Assembly: GCF_019279795.1 (NCBI RefSeq)
Contig: NC_056727.1
Location: forward strand, 1,205,265,301 to 1,205,329,300
Source: Protopterus annectens
Lineage: Eukaryota > Chordata > Ceratodontiformes > Protopteridae
Direction of reading: 5' to 3'
Length of the DNA stretch: 64,000 bases
The position numbers were made by a program, and so were the translations under genes. The notes beneath the pieces are model-generated. The model had not been told where the DNA came from. It was given only the letters and a program-made list of their open reading frames with translations, and did not search any database. Below are positions 1 through 10,430 of the stretch, piece by piece (the first letter of the stretch is position 1; the number at the start of each line of letters is the position of its first letter).

Positions 1-640
1 CATGCCTGGGCCACATGATCCAAGAGCTCTTCCATGTCTCTCGTCATGTAGTCCAGGGAGGTACGTCAAGTCATTCACTCCAACATGGACAATGACAGTC
101 ATATTCGTACTTGTTGTGCAGTGACTTGACTGCATGTGTTATGGGGCTGATCCTGACACCCGACAGACAGCTGACTGTAATTTTCTCCTTGTTCAACCTG
201 GTGAGTGGGATATCAGTGTGCCGGACTTTAGAGTCACCTAGGACTAAAGTGATAGGTACGTTGTCTTGCCTTAGGGGCTGTTGCTGGGTGGCACACTGGT
301 GTTGTGAACTACGTAACACTTTGTTTGCGTTTCAGCTTCAGAGGTCCTTGTTGCTTGGACAGGTTACAGTTAAGGGCCTCTGCATATGTGGATTTAGTGT
401 TGCTATATGTGGGTGTTGGTGGTGTGGGTTTAGAAGGGCTATGTGTTGCTTGAGGTGTAATGTGGGTGTTAACCTTCTCTTCTCAACTGTCTAGCACAAT
501 CTTGGGCGGAGAGAGCTTTGCTTCTATTTTGGCTATGTAAGTGCATCTCTCACAGGTTGTAGTGTTGGGTGGTAGGAGGAGAGGGTTGTCTGTACAGGAG
601 GCAATTGCTGCATTACCCCAGTATGCCCAAATTCACCAGG
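1..640 (-). mobile_element. CR1-type LINE ORF1 fragment with SGNH-esterase domain
   Basis: Read on the minus strand, a Cys motif (TCERCTYIAKIEAKL, about 510-560) is followed by a stretch with stops. Then comes an SGNH-hydrolase-like domain: block I is LVLGDSKVRHTDIPLTRLN (about 185-245), with the nucleophile Ser of GDS, and block III is HVGVNDLTYLP (about 60-95). A frameshift near 50 moves the remainder (LDYMTRDMEELLDHVAQA) to another frame at the window edge. A zinc or coiled-coil part followed by an esterase is known for ORF1 proteins of CR1-group LINEs, which bind RNA and membranes during retrotransposition. The fragment is broken by several stops and runs off the left edge, so it is not functional here. 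The family assignment rests on motifs; the exact clade is inferred. Confidence 0.75.
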
Positions 641-1259
641 TGGACAGGAGAAATCACCGGAAGCTGACCCTTGGTTTGGTGCTTTTTTTTTTTTTGTAAA
701 GTACAGGAGCCGTCTTCCCTTACCTTAGCAAGGTACTTTGCAATTATAGGCAGGTTTAGTGCGGACTATTAATTTCTCCTTATTAACAAGGAGAGTTGAG
801 TTCTTGTATCAGTTTAATGCTTCCTAGTACTTTCCAGCAGGTATTAGAGCAAGTGCTAGTCATAGGGATGCTTAAAGGTAAGATGAAAACAAATGCACAC
901 TGCAGTGTGCACTACAGAAGTTAGATGTGAAAGTAGGTAACTTAAGTTTTACCTATTTTAAATAGTTAAGGTTTAGTGGAGAGTTACTATTTTCAAAACG
1001 GCAAGATGGATTGAAAGGGGTGGTCACTTTTGTATGCTGGTACTATGGAATACAGCAGGATAGTCAAAAAATTTAGTTGAAGGGGAGGGATTTCAAAAAT
1101 GATGATTTTGTGATTACTCACACAAGCCAGTGAAAGCAGAGAGGAAATGAGATATATGGTCAGATTAACTAAAGGGGCAGGCAACTAGAAAGACAGTGGT
1201 ATTTAACAAGACAACGGTAACTGGGTGGTTTTTGAAGTTTTAATATGCTGTGTGTGTGC
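641..1259. other. unassigned stretch
   Basis: I see no coding pattern or recognisable repeat here. It holds a short T-run near 685-695 and A/T-rich sequence. It may contain the 5' part of the CR1 copy to its left, which reads toward lower coordinates. Confidence 0.5.
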
Positions 1260-1800
1260 AGTACCGGATTGGGAATGGATTTAGGAGAGAGGAGAGGCAG
1301 GGACGGAGCGCACGTTATTCCAAAGTGGGGAAGTGATTCCCACCTTTGGAGAGAGGGTTAATGTACCCTACAGGGTTTTACTGAAACTAAATCCAGGCTC
1401 CGAGAAGGATTTGTTGGCTTGGAGCCGGGCTTTGATTTTTCCATCCATGATGCTGCTGGCTCTGTCCAGATACAGTATCCTTCTTGGTTAAGGGATTGAC
1501 GCTTCTCCTTCTTGCCCTTTTAGCTCTCCGGGGCTCCAGGAGCTGGAGCAGTGACATAGAAGGTTTGAATAGTGCTTTTTGAGATACGTCTGAGGAAGCG
1601 GTGTATCACCGTGAAAGCGTTAACGTCCGAATAAAATTTGTTTGTGAATTTTGCTGTTATTTGCTGCTTCACGTCAACTGGTATTGTAAACGGACATTGT
1701 TACAACTAGTTTTATCCGTTAAGGTGATCGGATTTACTGCATCATTCCATTGGAACATTGGGGCTTTTTTCTTTCATTCTCGTTTGGTGACTGTCGTGTT
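1260..1800 (+). mobile_element. Penelope-like element 3' tail (probable)
   Basis: The stretch is less AT-rich than its surroundings. It ends in a block, ctgaggaagc followed by a short stem and gaaagcgttaacgtcc, of the kind found in the terminal parts of Penelope-like retroelements. No reverse transcriptase or GIY-YIG coding part is visible upstream, so this would be a 5'-truncated copy. The microsatellite that follows at 1807 could have grown from its tail. The assignment is from motif resemblance only and a LINE 3' UTR is the alternative. Confidence 0.35.
1588..1628 (+). ncRNA. degenerate hammerhead-ribozyme-like motif
   Basis: The order matches a hammerhead core. CTGAGGA (1590-1596) stands where CUGANGA is expected. 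A stem follows, 1599-1603 paired with 1607-1611 (CGGTG/CACCG, loop TAT), then GAAA at 1613-1616. The palindromic CGTTAACG (1618-1625) is a possible minimal stem III, ending in GTC (1625-1627) at the cleavage position. Stem I pairing is weak. Hammerhead motifs with very short stem III are known from Penelope-like elements. Self-cleavage is not shown and is doubtful without a stable stem I. Confidence 0.35.
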
Positions 1801-1803
1801 TTT

Positions 1804-2157
<354 letters not shown>

Positions 2158-2159
<2 letters not shown>

Positions 2160-2684
2160 CAGGTCCTGTTGCAAATTCTGAAACAGCTGTCTAGTAAATA
2201 GAGTACCACTGTCAGAAAACTGTCTGGACTACCATAAACTGAGAAACAACTTTTCAACTTAACAGCAGTGGATGTTCCATCTCAAACCAATTTGAATAAG
2301 AATCTACCAAAACCAAGTAGGTGTTTATTGTTCCATTCAAAGATATCAATTGTGACTGTTTACCAAGATAGTTCAGGAACTGGACTTAGCTGAAGTGGTT
2401 CTCTTTGCAAATGCGGTCTAGTACTATTGCATACTTAAGAAGAAAGTACTTTATCAACGTAGTTTGGTAATGAAAGCTAAAATATTAATTCTCTCATTCT
2501 TACTGGATGTGCATCCTGGGTGACCATGCTGCAAATTCTGGGTATATTCCTGTTGTAAGGAAGCAGGGGCAACAATTTTAGGACCTTTGAAAATAATGCC
2601 ATCTTCCATCAACAATACATCTCTAAGGAAAATAGGTTTGCACTTCAGGTGGTACACTAGATTGCTTTGACATCCATCCAACAT
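2158..2684 (-). pseudogene. Ty3/gypsy integrase, N-terminal and partial catalytic core
   Basis: The open part at 2454-2684 carries a gypsy-type HHCC zinc-binding region (LLMEDGIIFKGPKIVAPASL, then a histidine-containing LQHGHPG). Downstream, in changing frames, TVTIDIFEWN holds the first catalytic Asp, LVLVDSYSNWFEME follows, and [13 protein letters not shown] holds the second catalytic Asp. In-frame stops and a frameshift lie between them. The third acidic residue of the D,D-35-E triad is missing because the sequence stops at the microsatellite. The integrase would insert the cDNA; this copy cannot. Confidence 0.8.
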
Positions 2685-3299
2685 TAATATGTAGTGACTG
2701 AGCTTTTGTAAAATTGAATCAGTCTGAGTGTGATCTCATAACTCATCAAATCTCATGGTGGGTAAGTTACACACTGCCATCACATCAAAGTTAAAATTTC
2801 CTTTGTCAAGCTGTTCTGTCATATTTCTGGGCGATCTATATAAGGCATCAGCCAGATAAAACTTGCCTTTCGTATAAACCATTTTGAAATTGTACTTTTG
2901 CAATTTGAGCACAATTCTTTGTAGGTCATCTCACTGGAGTGGAATCCATAGGCTTCTTTAGAACAGTTAAGAGGGGTTGGTCAGTTTCAATCTGAATAGC
3001 TCGACCATAAATATAAACATGAAACTTAGAACATGCAAATACTGTCAAAAGGTCCTTCTCAATTTGAGCATACTGCATCTCAGTTTGGATAAGTGTTCTA
3101 GATGCATAGGCTACTGGTCTGCCCTCTTGTATAACTGCACCTAGACAAATTTTGAAGCATCACAGGAAAGATTAAGATACTATGATGTGAGTAAACCAGT
3201 TAATGGAGGCCGAGTGGCAAGTTTCTGCTTAAGGTCTTCAAATGCCTTCCGATGCTGTTCCAACCATGACCATGCAACATTTTTGCACATTAGCTCTCT

Positions 3300-3965
3300 T
3301 GAAGGTGCTGTCAACTCACTAAAGTCCAATATAAACTACATAGTTGACCATACCTAGAAAACAAACACTGTAGAGCTTGTACACTGTCTGCTGCTGACAT
3401 CTCAAGAAGAGACGCTTGCTTAGTCGGGTCTGGTCTAACGCCTGTACTCTCAAACAAATGACCTATGTATGTAACTTCTGGAAGTCTGAATTTGCAATTC
3501 AGAGGATTGAGCTTCAAGTTTACTTCACATGCTCGGTCAAGAATTCTCTTGGGTTTCTGTCATGCTCTGCTTCACCATTGCCTCCAGCTAATAAATCATC
3601 TACTATTATGACACAAGGATAACCTGAAAAAATTTGTTCCACTGCACACTGAAAGACTTCACTTGCAGAATTTATTCCAAATAGCATCCCTGGGAATCTG
3701 TATCTGCTAGAGTACCTAGGGATTTGTGATCAAGCATCACTTGCCAAAATGAACTCTGCATCCAAGACGGTGACATTCGGTATTAGAGCTACGACCTCCT
3801 CGACTGTGAGCATTGGACAATACTGTCTCTAATGATTTGTTCAAGTCTCTTGGGTCAATACATATTCCGATTTCATATGACCCTTTTTTGTGAGCTGCTA
3901 CCATGGACGACACCCATTTCATTGGACCCTTTTTTGTGAGCTGCTACCATGGACGACACCCATTC
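3300..3965 (-). pseudogene. Ty3/gypsy reverse transcriptase, fragmented
   Basis: The first part (3737-3922) reads KWVSSMVAAHKKG then ICIDPRDLNKSLE, which fits the conserved start of gypsy RTs (WVSxxVxxxKKxG... D-LN). The later part (3311-3517) reads KLNPLNCKFRLPEVTYIGHL followed by GVRPDP, the typical thumb/connection motif. Frameshifts separate them. A 46-bp tandem duplication (3879-about 3965) repeats the WVSS-to-KKG segment. RNase H should lie at about 2700-3300; that stretch is degenerate and I could not define it. Confidence 0.85.
3879..3965. repeat. 46-bp tandem duplication inside the RT
   Basis: Starting at 3879 and again at 3925, the same block (gacccttttttgtgagctgc...) occurs twice in direct contact. 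It duplicates part of the gypsy RT, so it arose after insertion or in an already defective copy. Confidence 0.95.
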
Positions 3966-4369
3966 AGTTGGTTATGTGACTGGACATCTCACCTTACTGT
4001 ACCATTTTATCCAGCTGAGCCTTAACTTTATCCTGCATAGCTTCTCTTCTCGCTGGTCTGACTACTAGAGTGACCTCAAGAGTCAGACTTCATGGAATAC
4101 ACAACTGGAAGTTTGCCTAACTTGTCATCGAAAACATCAGCATACTCAGAAAATGGCTTCAGAAAAACTGACTTGGAAATGCACTTATGTGATGAACCTC
4201 TTGGGCAAAAGAGAGCAGATTCATTCTCAAACTATTACCGAGACCCAATAAAGATTGTACTGGTCTTCATACATAGAATAAGTTGCAACAGTTCTCAGGC
4301 AAATAACATGAAAGCATCAATGAACCTTCGGTTTGAATTTCCTTACCTCCATAAAGTTTCATACTACTG

Positions 4370-4480
4370 GCCACATTGAGTTCATTAGTTCTCACTTTAG
4401 CAAATGTGTCTGCTGATATAACATTACACTTTGAACCACACTTTGAACCAGTGTCTACTTTAACCTATGTGGATTTTCCA
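4370..4480 (-). pseudogene. Ty3/gypsy aspartic protease active-site region
   Basis: On the minus strand the frame reads VKVDTGSKC, then GSKC, then NVISADTFAKV. DTG is the catalytic Asp motif of retroelement proteases that cleave the Gag-Pol polyprotein. A stop lies four codons before the Asp. A 12-bp direct duplication (4427-4450) inserts four extra residues (GSKC) right after the active site. Confidence 0.7.
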
Positions 4481-4639
4481 TTAATCAGAGCAGTACAAAA
4501 TACTTTGCTTCTTGCCAATAGATTCACTGCATTAATTTTTTCACCAAGCACTGATACACCATATACATAGGAAAGCTGACTGCTTCGGCTCTATTTGATC
4601 AACTTGCTTTTTTTGTGTGGCCTTTATTTACAATTGTGC

Positions 4640-4923
4640 GAAGTTTACTTGATTTGCAAAACTTCGGAAATGGTTACATCTTTTACACTTGTGACATCGC
4701 TGACCAAATGCTAAGTACATCTCTCTTTTAGACTTATGATTTGCACCACAATTGCGACAGTTAAAGCTAGACTTTGGTTTTGCTGATTCATGTTTGTACT
4801 ACACTGAGCATACACCCTTCTTGGAACTTGCTGGAAAGCTATGAGTTTCCCTGGTGAGACAGCAGGGGCTGTGGGCTGCCACGTGCTTAGGCCTATTTCT
4901 GTTTGACATGCTTTGCATGCCAT
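4640..4923 (-). pseudogene. Ty3/gypsy nucleocapsid zinc knuckles
   Basis: Minus-strand frames contain FNCRNCGANHKSKREMYLAF followed by CHKCKRCNHF, a pair of Cys/His knuckles of the type found between gag and protease in vertebrate gypsy elements, where they bind the genomic RNA. The frame 4711-4923 overlaps it in a shifted register. Confidence 0.65.
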
Positions 4924-4986
4924 CTACATCTGCTCTGGAGCCAACTGAAACCATGCTCATGTCACTCTCAAGCATACTTGGTGTGT

Positions 4987-5697
4987 TTTTCTGTCACCTC
5001 ATGATTTGACAAATCTCTATGGCTTTGCTCAATGTTAAATCACTGTCAAAAAGTAAAATCTCTCTCATAGCAGCACTGTTAATACCACAGACAAAAGATG
5101 AGCTGATAAAGGACTGGCTTAAGTCACCAAACTGACATGTTTTAGCTCTATTTCTCAGGTCAGTTATATAAGCTGCAGAAGATTCCCCTGGTTTCTGATC
5201 TCGAGTAAGGAATGCCTCTCTAATATAATATTTGTCTGGGGGTTACACATTTCTCTGAACTTGCACTTCAGACACTCTGGGTCTTCCCTTGATTCAGCCT
5301 GTATAACAATAGGACTGTTCTCACCTACTTCTTCATATACTGCTGGTGCATACCCAAATGAATGCTCTCTTTCTATGGCCTCTGACCCAGCTAGGCTTAG
5401 AAAAATAAATGCCCTGATGCATGCATCTCTATCTGCATAAGCTGCTTGTATAAAAATATCATGCGCTTGCTCAAATATTCTCAAATTCTCTGTCTGCAAT
5501 ATTCTGATCAAATACAAGTGGTAGGGGCTTTCGAAATCCATCTGCCATATTAATACATACCAGTGAAAGGTTTTGCAAATAAGCATAAACAGGTACATAT
5601 GCCAGAAACTTATGCCAGTATTTGTAACTTTGTCCAATGCCTTTGTGCTTCTGAAATTATACCTTTTTGGGCTTTTCAAAACTATGCTAATGGACAA
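4987..5697 (-). pseudogene. Ty3/gypsy gag-like region
   Basis: Two pieces are visible. 4987-5165 reads LRNRAKTCQFGDLSQSFI then FVCGINSAAMREILLF and LTLSKAIEICQ, the usual gag retrotransposon pattern (C-FG-L, I-G, LTL-A). The adjacent frame 5164-5697 (177 codons to its stop) lies upstream and shares no clear motif, but its position fits the N-terminal gag. It would form the capsid-like particle; the frame is broken. Confidence 0.65.
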
Positions 5698-6530
5698 ACT
5701 CTTAGTACCTTTGAATAATTGGACTTTGCAAAATAAGACTCTCTGGCATTATAATACTCTTGTAATATTCTTTTGCATTGCTAAAGTAGTTAACATTTTG
5801 AAAATCATTTCAAATAACTGCGGGATGTGAACAAACTGGATATATCTTACCCCACAATTCATAACATTTCAAAGTAATTGCACTGGCAAATAACTGTGGA
5901 AAGCACACAAATGTCCCCAAAATGGTGGTACCTTGCTAAGCAACTCTTTACACTGCAAGAAACACTCCGTAATTGTGGCAATTTGCAAACACACACCCAG
6001 CATAAGAAACTTTTAAAAATGGCTATTCTTTGTATTTCACAAAATAGTTGCACTTCTCTCACAATAAACTCTTCAAAAGACAGGCACAGTAATAAGCACA
6101 CGCTAAGCACTTTTACACGCCGAGATACCTTGAATAACTTTAGTTATGCCCTTAATACAATACGAAGTCTTGGTTAAGCCAAAACATAGCACTTGCCTTG
6201 CTTTAAATTTGCTTAATGTACGCTTTTCCCCCTTATATTCATTTTGCTCATTTAAGCCCTTTTCATGCCCAACGTACTTCTTCTCATTTTGCTTTACTGT
6301 TAATCATTTTAATCAAATACCTTTATTTTAAAAATTTCCCTTTAAACTGTTCATGCCTTCTGCTTGCTTAATGTGGTTTGAGCCCTTGTAATGCCTCATT
6401 TTGTCTTTTCTATAAGATCAACAGTTTGCGCTACTTCATTACCTTAGATTCTTTTCGTGCTCATTTCTCTTAGGTTTTACTCTCACTGTCATCTCTGCAC
6501 CTCATGGCTCTGAATATTTTTCTCCGCCAT

Positions 6531-6546
6531 CCCAGTTCTGACACCA
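6531..6546 (-). promoter_or_regulatory. primer-binding site, tRNA-Leu type
   Basis: Minus strand TGGTGTCAGAACTGGG. It matches the complement of a vertebrate tRNA-Leu 3' end (as I recall it) with one mismatch. It sits just after the presumed LTR end and before gag, where minus-strand cDNA synthesis would be primed. Confidence 0.65.
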
Positions 6547-6553
6547 TCCTACT

Positions 6554-6804
6554 TTGGACACAATAGAGTCTCTTCGTGGGTTCTGTTCGAGCAGCTTTAT
6601 TTTATACAAATACATCACTATAAAGGTTTACTGACTAACAACTTGTATACAGACTAACAAATGTGATCATGCATGCTCTCTCTAGCTGCTCTTTCAAAAT
6701 GGCACTAGGGATTGCAAGTGTCTGGAATTTACACGTGCACTTAAAGCCTTGACATGCTTCTTAAAGATACAGCACATCGCTTGCACTCTGATCTACCAGG
6801 TACA
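6554..6804 (-). repeat. probable 5' LTR of the Ty3/gypsy element
   Basis: On the minus strand the segment begins TGTACC (6804) and ends TCCA at 6554, eight bases before the primer-binding site. A polyadenylation hexamer AATAAA lies on the minus strand at 6596-6601. The outer boundary is inferred from a TG start and from the LINE sequence that begins soon after. There is no second LTR to confirm the limits. Confidence 0.45.
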
Positions 6805-6829
6805 TCATGCATGTTCTCGGTCAAGGACT

Positions 6830-8490
6830 TAAAACTGTATAGCTCAGATGAGGAACTGAAAGCACAGCTGCAGTTGTCAAAACTTTTTCAGATACAAGAA
6901 TGTCATTTGGTCTTGATAAGTGTGTAAAAGCAACCTTTAAAAGCAGGAAAGTTGCAGTACCAGGAAAACAGCAGTTTGGGACAAGAATGTGATATAAAAG
7001 AACTTGAGCAAGAGGGAGTATGTACAAATTTGGGAACTGATGAATTATAAACAATAAAACATGAACAAATGTGAATAAAACTTGGTGAGGAATACTTAAT
7101 TCTGAAAACAGCATTGACATCTAGGAACAAAATCCAAGCTATAAACCAATTTGCTCTCCCAGTCCTAACTTACAGTTTTGGAGTGACTGACTGGCCCTAA
7201 AACATGTTGGATAGATGAGATAAAACAAGAAAGATACTTCATGCTCACCAAATGGATTTATAAAAATCAGTGCAAACCAAGATTGTATATTCCCCATTCC
7301 GAGGGCCTCCTTGAAATTGATTATATGTATAAATCTGCAATTGTGGGACTCCCCACAGATATGTGCTGACCTCACATGACCCAACTGTAGTGAAGTTTTG
7401 AAGCATGAGGAGAATGAATCTAAGAGCAGAAGCATATCGGAGTCAATCACTAATGGAAATCAGACTAGAAGTAGATAAAAATCAGGCAGCAACTGAATGT
7501 GCCAAAAAACAAAAGAATAAAAGGTGAAGGACCAGATGAGAAGGCAAGAAATGTGGAAAAAGCATAAATATAGTTGCAAGTACGAACCTCATGATCAGGA
7601 ACAAATGAGGAATGGTTAAGGAGAGGCGAATTCAAACCAAGCGATAAAAGGTGAATACTGGCAGCCCAAGATAGTGGACTATGTACATGCTGATTTACAA
7701 AATCCATTGAACATGTGGGAGAAACAGACAAATATAGGTTTTGAAAAACCGAATTAGAAACAGTCACACACCTTGTTGCTGGTTACGACATACTAATGGC
7801 AGAAGGACTGTATACTGAAAGGCATAATAAATGTGGCAAGACTATTGCACTGGAGATTGTGCAAACATTATGGTATTGAAGTGGCTGAGAAACAGTGGAA
7901 ACATGAGCCACAAAACATCATACAAAATGAAGTTTATATCACATGGGATCACCCCCATTAACAGTTCAAAAGATAGATGCTAGAAAACCAGATACAGTGG
8001 TCCAAGAAGAGACAACAAAAGTAGCATTGATCATTGAAATCACTACACTCTGTGACTAGTGTCTTCTGCAGGCAGAAACAGGAATGTGGAAGAAAGATAC
8101 CCACAGTTCCAATAGTAGTAGGAGCAACAGCTCTTATAAAAAAGAATCTACAATTGTATTTAGATACGTTACCAATCCATCTAACCCCATATGAATTGCA
8201 GGAGTCACTACTGGGCACATTGTGGGTGCTGCAAAGAAACACTATTTGCTGACAAAGATTGAAACATTACTAGTTTCATGAACTTTAAATCATACTTTGA
8301 CTTATGAATGGGGTCCAGTTCTGTCATAGTATTAGAAACCCAAAAGATTTGGAGAAATAAAAAAGGAGATAAGTGGGAACATGCATAAAACCAGTAATGT
8401 TACTTTTAATTTAATATTTGAAGCATTTCCACCAATTTTAGTAGAGATTACAAACTGAAAATCTGTACTACTACTACTACTACTACTACT
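6830..8490 (+). mobile_element. LINE with C-terminal restriction-like endonuclease (R2/R4/NeSL group)
   Basis: Plus-strand fragments in several frames follow in the order expected for the end of a single-ORF LINE. RT: FSDTRMSFGLDKC (about 6880-6930). Thumb: ALPVLTYSFGV (about 7155-7190). Then HAHQM and related basic segments near 7240-7260. A PD-(D/E)XK-like block, ARKPDTVVQEETTKVALI then IEIT (about 7978-8045). An intact stretch PIVVGATALIKKNLQLYL then LTPYELQ (8110-8205). R2-group LINEs use such an endonuclease for site-directed insertion. The copy is 5'-truncated and full of stops. A (TAC)n run at 8466-8490 may be its 3' tail. Clade assignment within the group is uncertain. Confidence 0.7.
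8466..8490 (+). repeat. (TAC)8 microsatellite
   Basis: Eight trinucleotide units end the LINE-like region. Several LINE clades end in short tandem repeats, so it may mark the 3' end of the element. Confidence 0.9.
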
Positions 8491-9110
8491 GAACAAGTAC
8501 ACAATTATTAAAAGATAAAATTTCCAATCATGTTATCAGATCATTCTTCTGGGGTATAGCACATGTACATGGATTTCCTGTTTAGAACACTAGAGATTTC
8601 ACATATATTTTTGAAGCAAGCATTTTAGTTAGGGCAAAACATTCACAAAAATAATTACATCTGAACAATTCTCCACCACAAAACATTTCTTTTAGTTAAC
8701 CAAGACTAGATCCTCGATACATTACTTGACATTAGTGGGCAAATATAACCTTGCATGATAAAGCAATTCTAACTGGGTTTATTTACATGGTAAGTCGGCT
8801 GGTCTGCTGTCGAGCAGTAAAATGAAAAATGTTAAATGTAGGGGCACAACAAAAACAAGGAATTAAAAGGTGGGGGTTAAGACAGCATGAGCATTTAGGA
8901 CATACAAAAATATTTGATTTCTCCAAGCATTTAATATGACAATTAAGCCAAAGATATGTGCTATTTACACCTGGTTTACAACCACTTTCATATGTACAAA
9001 GCCATTATCTATTAATCCACCTTAGCAACGGTTTACAATCTTGTCCATAACAGAATTCTTGTTTTTTGTAGCACACGGACAACCATCGTCTGAACAGAGG
9101 TGACTCACTC
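8491..9110. other. unassigned stretch
   Basis: AT-rich, no coding pattern and no recognised repeat. Confidence 0.5.
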
Positions 9111-9113
9111 CAA

Positions 9114-10430
9114 TCAGTACCTTCTGCAAGATGCCCAATTGTTTAAGGGCATGTAAAGTTTGCTGGTTCTGATGCCATTAGGCAGGGGGTTCCAAATGGC
9201 TGGGCCCAGGCTACAGAAGGTGGGTTTTCCTCGCAGCATTTGATTGCATGGATGGAATGTTTGCAGTTTTGGCAACTTCAAGAATGTAGTTGTGATTAAA
9301 AGGCAGTAGACCAATTTTAAAAGTCTGAAAAGCAGAGAGCCTAACAAAATTGGCCTTGTTGTGAACCTATATCCACTCTTTCCTTCATTAAAATTGCAAC
9401 AGTGAACAAGTGCACCTCAGAGTATTGTGTGAGGATTAAAAATGCCAACAACTGTAGTCTGCGTTCAAACATGAGAAGTAGAACATTTTTAGCTACAACT
9501 GAAAGGGGAGATGGTGAGAGAAGTTGTGTCATACTGTAGCACAATTTTAGATTGAAAAAATACCTTTGCGAGTGATTTTGTGTGAATAAGGATGGTGAGA
9601 TCCCTCTAGCTACAGGACGGAGGCATTTTTGTTCACTAATGTTAGGATGGTATTTCCCTGGGTATCTTTGGTGGTGGTGGTGGTGGTGAAAGAGGAGCTA
9701 ATTTATAATTGTTTTTAGTATCAATATGCAACTTGTTATAAAAAGAGGACCATTTGCAAAGATTAGAGAACTTTGCCTGGAGTTTTATTTGCAGACCAGA
9801 ATGAGATTTACTAAATTTAATGAGTAATCACAATGTTAAGGACAGACAGCTCCACAGGAAGCTCATTAAAGAATGAAAAGTGAAAGGGACCATGCACAGA
9901 ATCTAGAGGAACACAAAGTATGCCATTCTCAGATGGCGGGATTTTTAACTGAAGATTTAGAAGGTTCTATTCTGAAGGTAGCTTAGGAACCATTGCATAG
10001 CATTCTCTCTGAAGCTTAAAGTTTAAAGAGTAGCACTTCATGATTTAATGCAATCTCTAGCTATGTCAAAAGAGATCAGCAGAGAGAAGAGCTCCATTCA
10101 TATAGCAATAGATGGAACCTGACATAAGGGATGTAAAGGTGCTGAACAAATTAGAAAAGCCATGGTATTGATCGCATAGCTGTTTAAATCCTTAACTAGT
10201 TGCATGTATGACAGCTTTTCAGATATTTTAGTGACTGGACACTGGTCTGTAGTCCTTAGGATTTGAAGGTGCAGATACTTTAGGAAGGGAGATAATGGAA
10301 TTCTTGAAGGCTAGTAGAGTGACAAGTAGTGGCTTTGCTATTATTTTGGCTGCAAGCCTTAGTAAAGTATGTTGTAGCTTACTGAACCCAACACACAAGG
10401 AGTTCAATTCATTAGATTTAGTCAACATAG
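9114..10430 (-). mobile_element. L2/Rex-like LINE reverse transcriptase, degenerate
   Basis: Read from 10428 downward: LLRLAAKIIAKPLLVTLLAF then NPKDYRPVS (RT entry motif, 10230-10400). TLSFRENAMQWFLSYLQNRT (about 9960-10030) is the block before the RT palm. A GSVLGP-equivalent with many stops follows. The C-terminal GKPTFCSLGPAIWNPLPNGI (9150-9220) is the xGPxxWNxLP signature near the end of L2/CR1-type ORF2. Spacing is shorter than usual, so internal deletions are likely. No catalytic FADD box could be read. It is inactive. Confidence 0.65.
9670..9688. repeat. (GGT)n microsatellite
   Basis: Six GGT units lie inside the degenerate LINE. Confidence 0.9.

Larger units (their letters stand above)
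2158..6804 (-). mobile_element. Ty3/gypsy LTR retrotransposon, 3'-truncated, inactivated
   Basis: Minus-strand order from high to low coordinates: probable 5' LTR (6554-6804), primer-binding site (6531-6546), gag (about 4987-5697), zinc knuckles (about 4640-4790), aspartic protease (about 4370-4480), reverse transcriptase (about 3300-3965), integrase zinc-binding part (2454-2684) and catalytic core (2158-2450). This PR-RT-IN order is that of Ty3/gypsy (Metaviridae) elements. All domains carry stops and frameshifts. The element ends inside the integrase where the microsatellite begins, so the rest of the integrase and the 3' LTR are absent. No copy of the 5' LTR was found between 1 and 2450. 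Confidence 0.85.
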
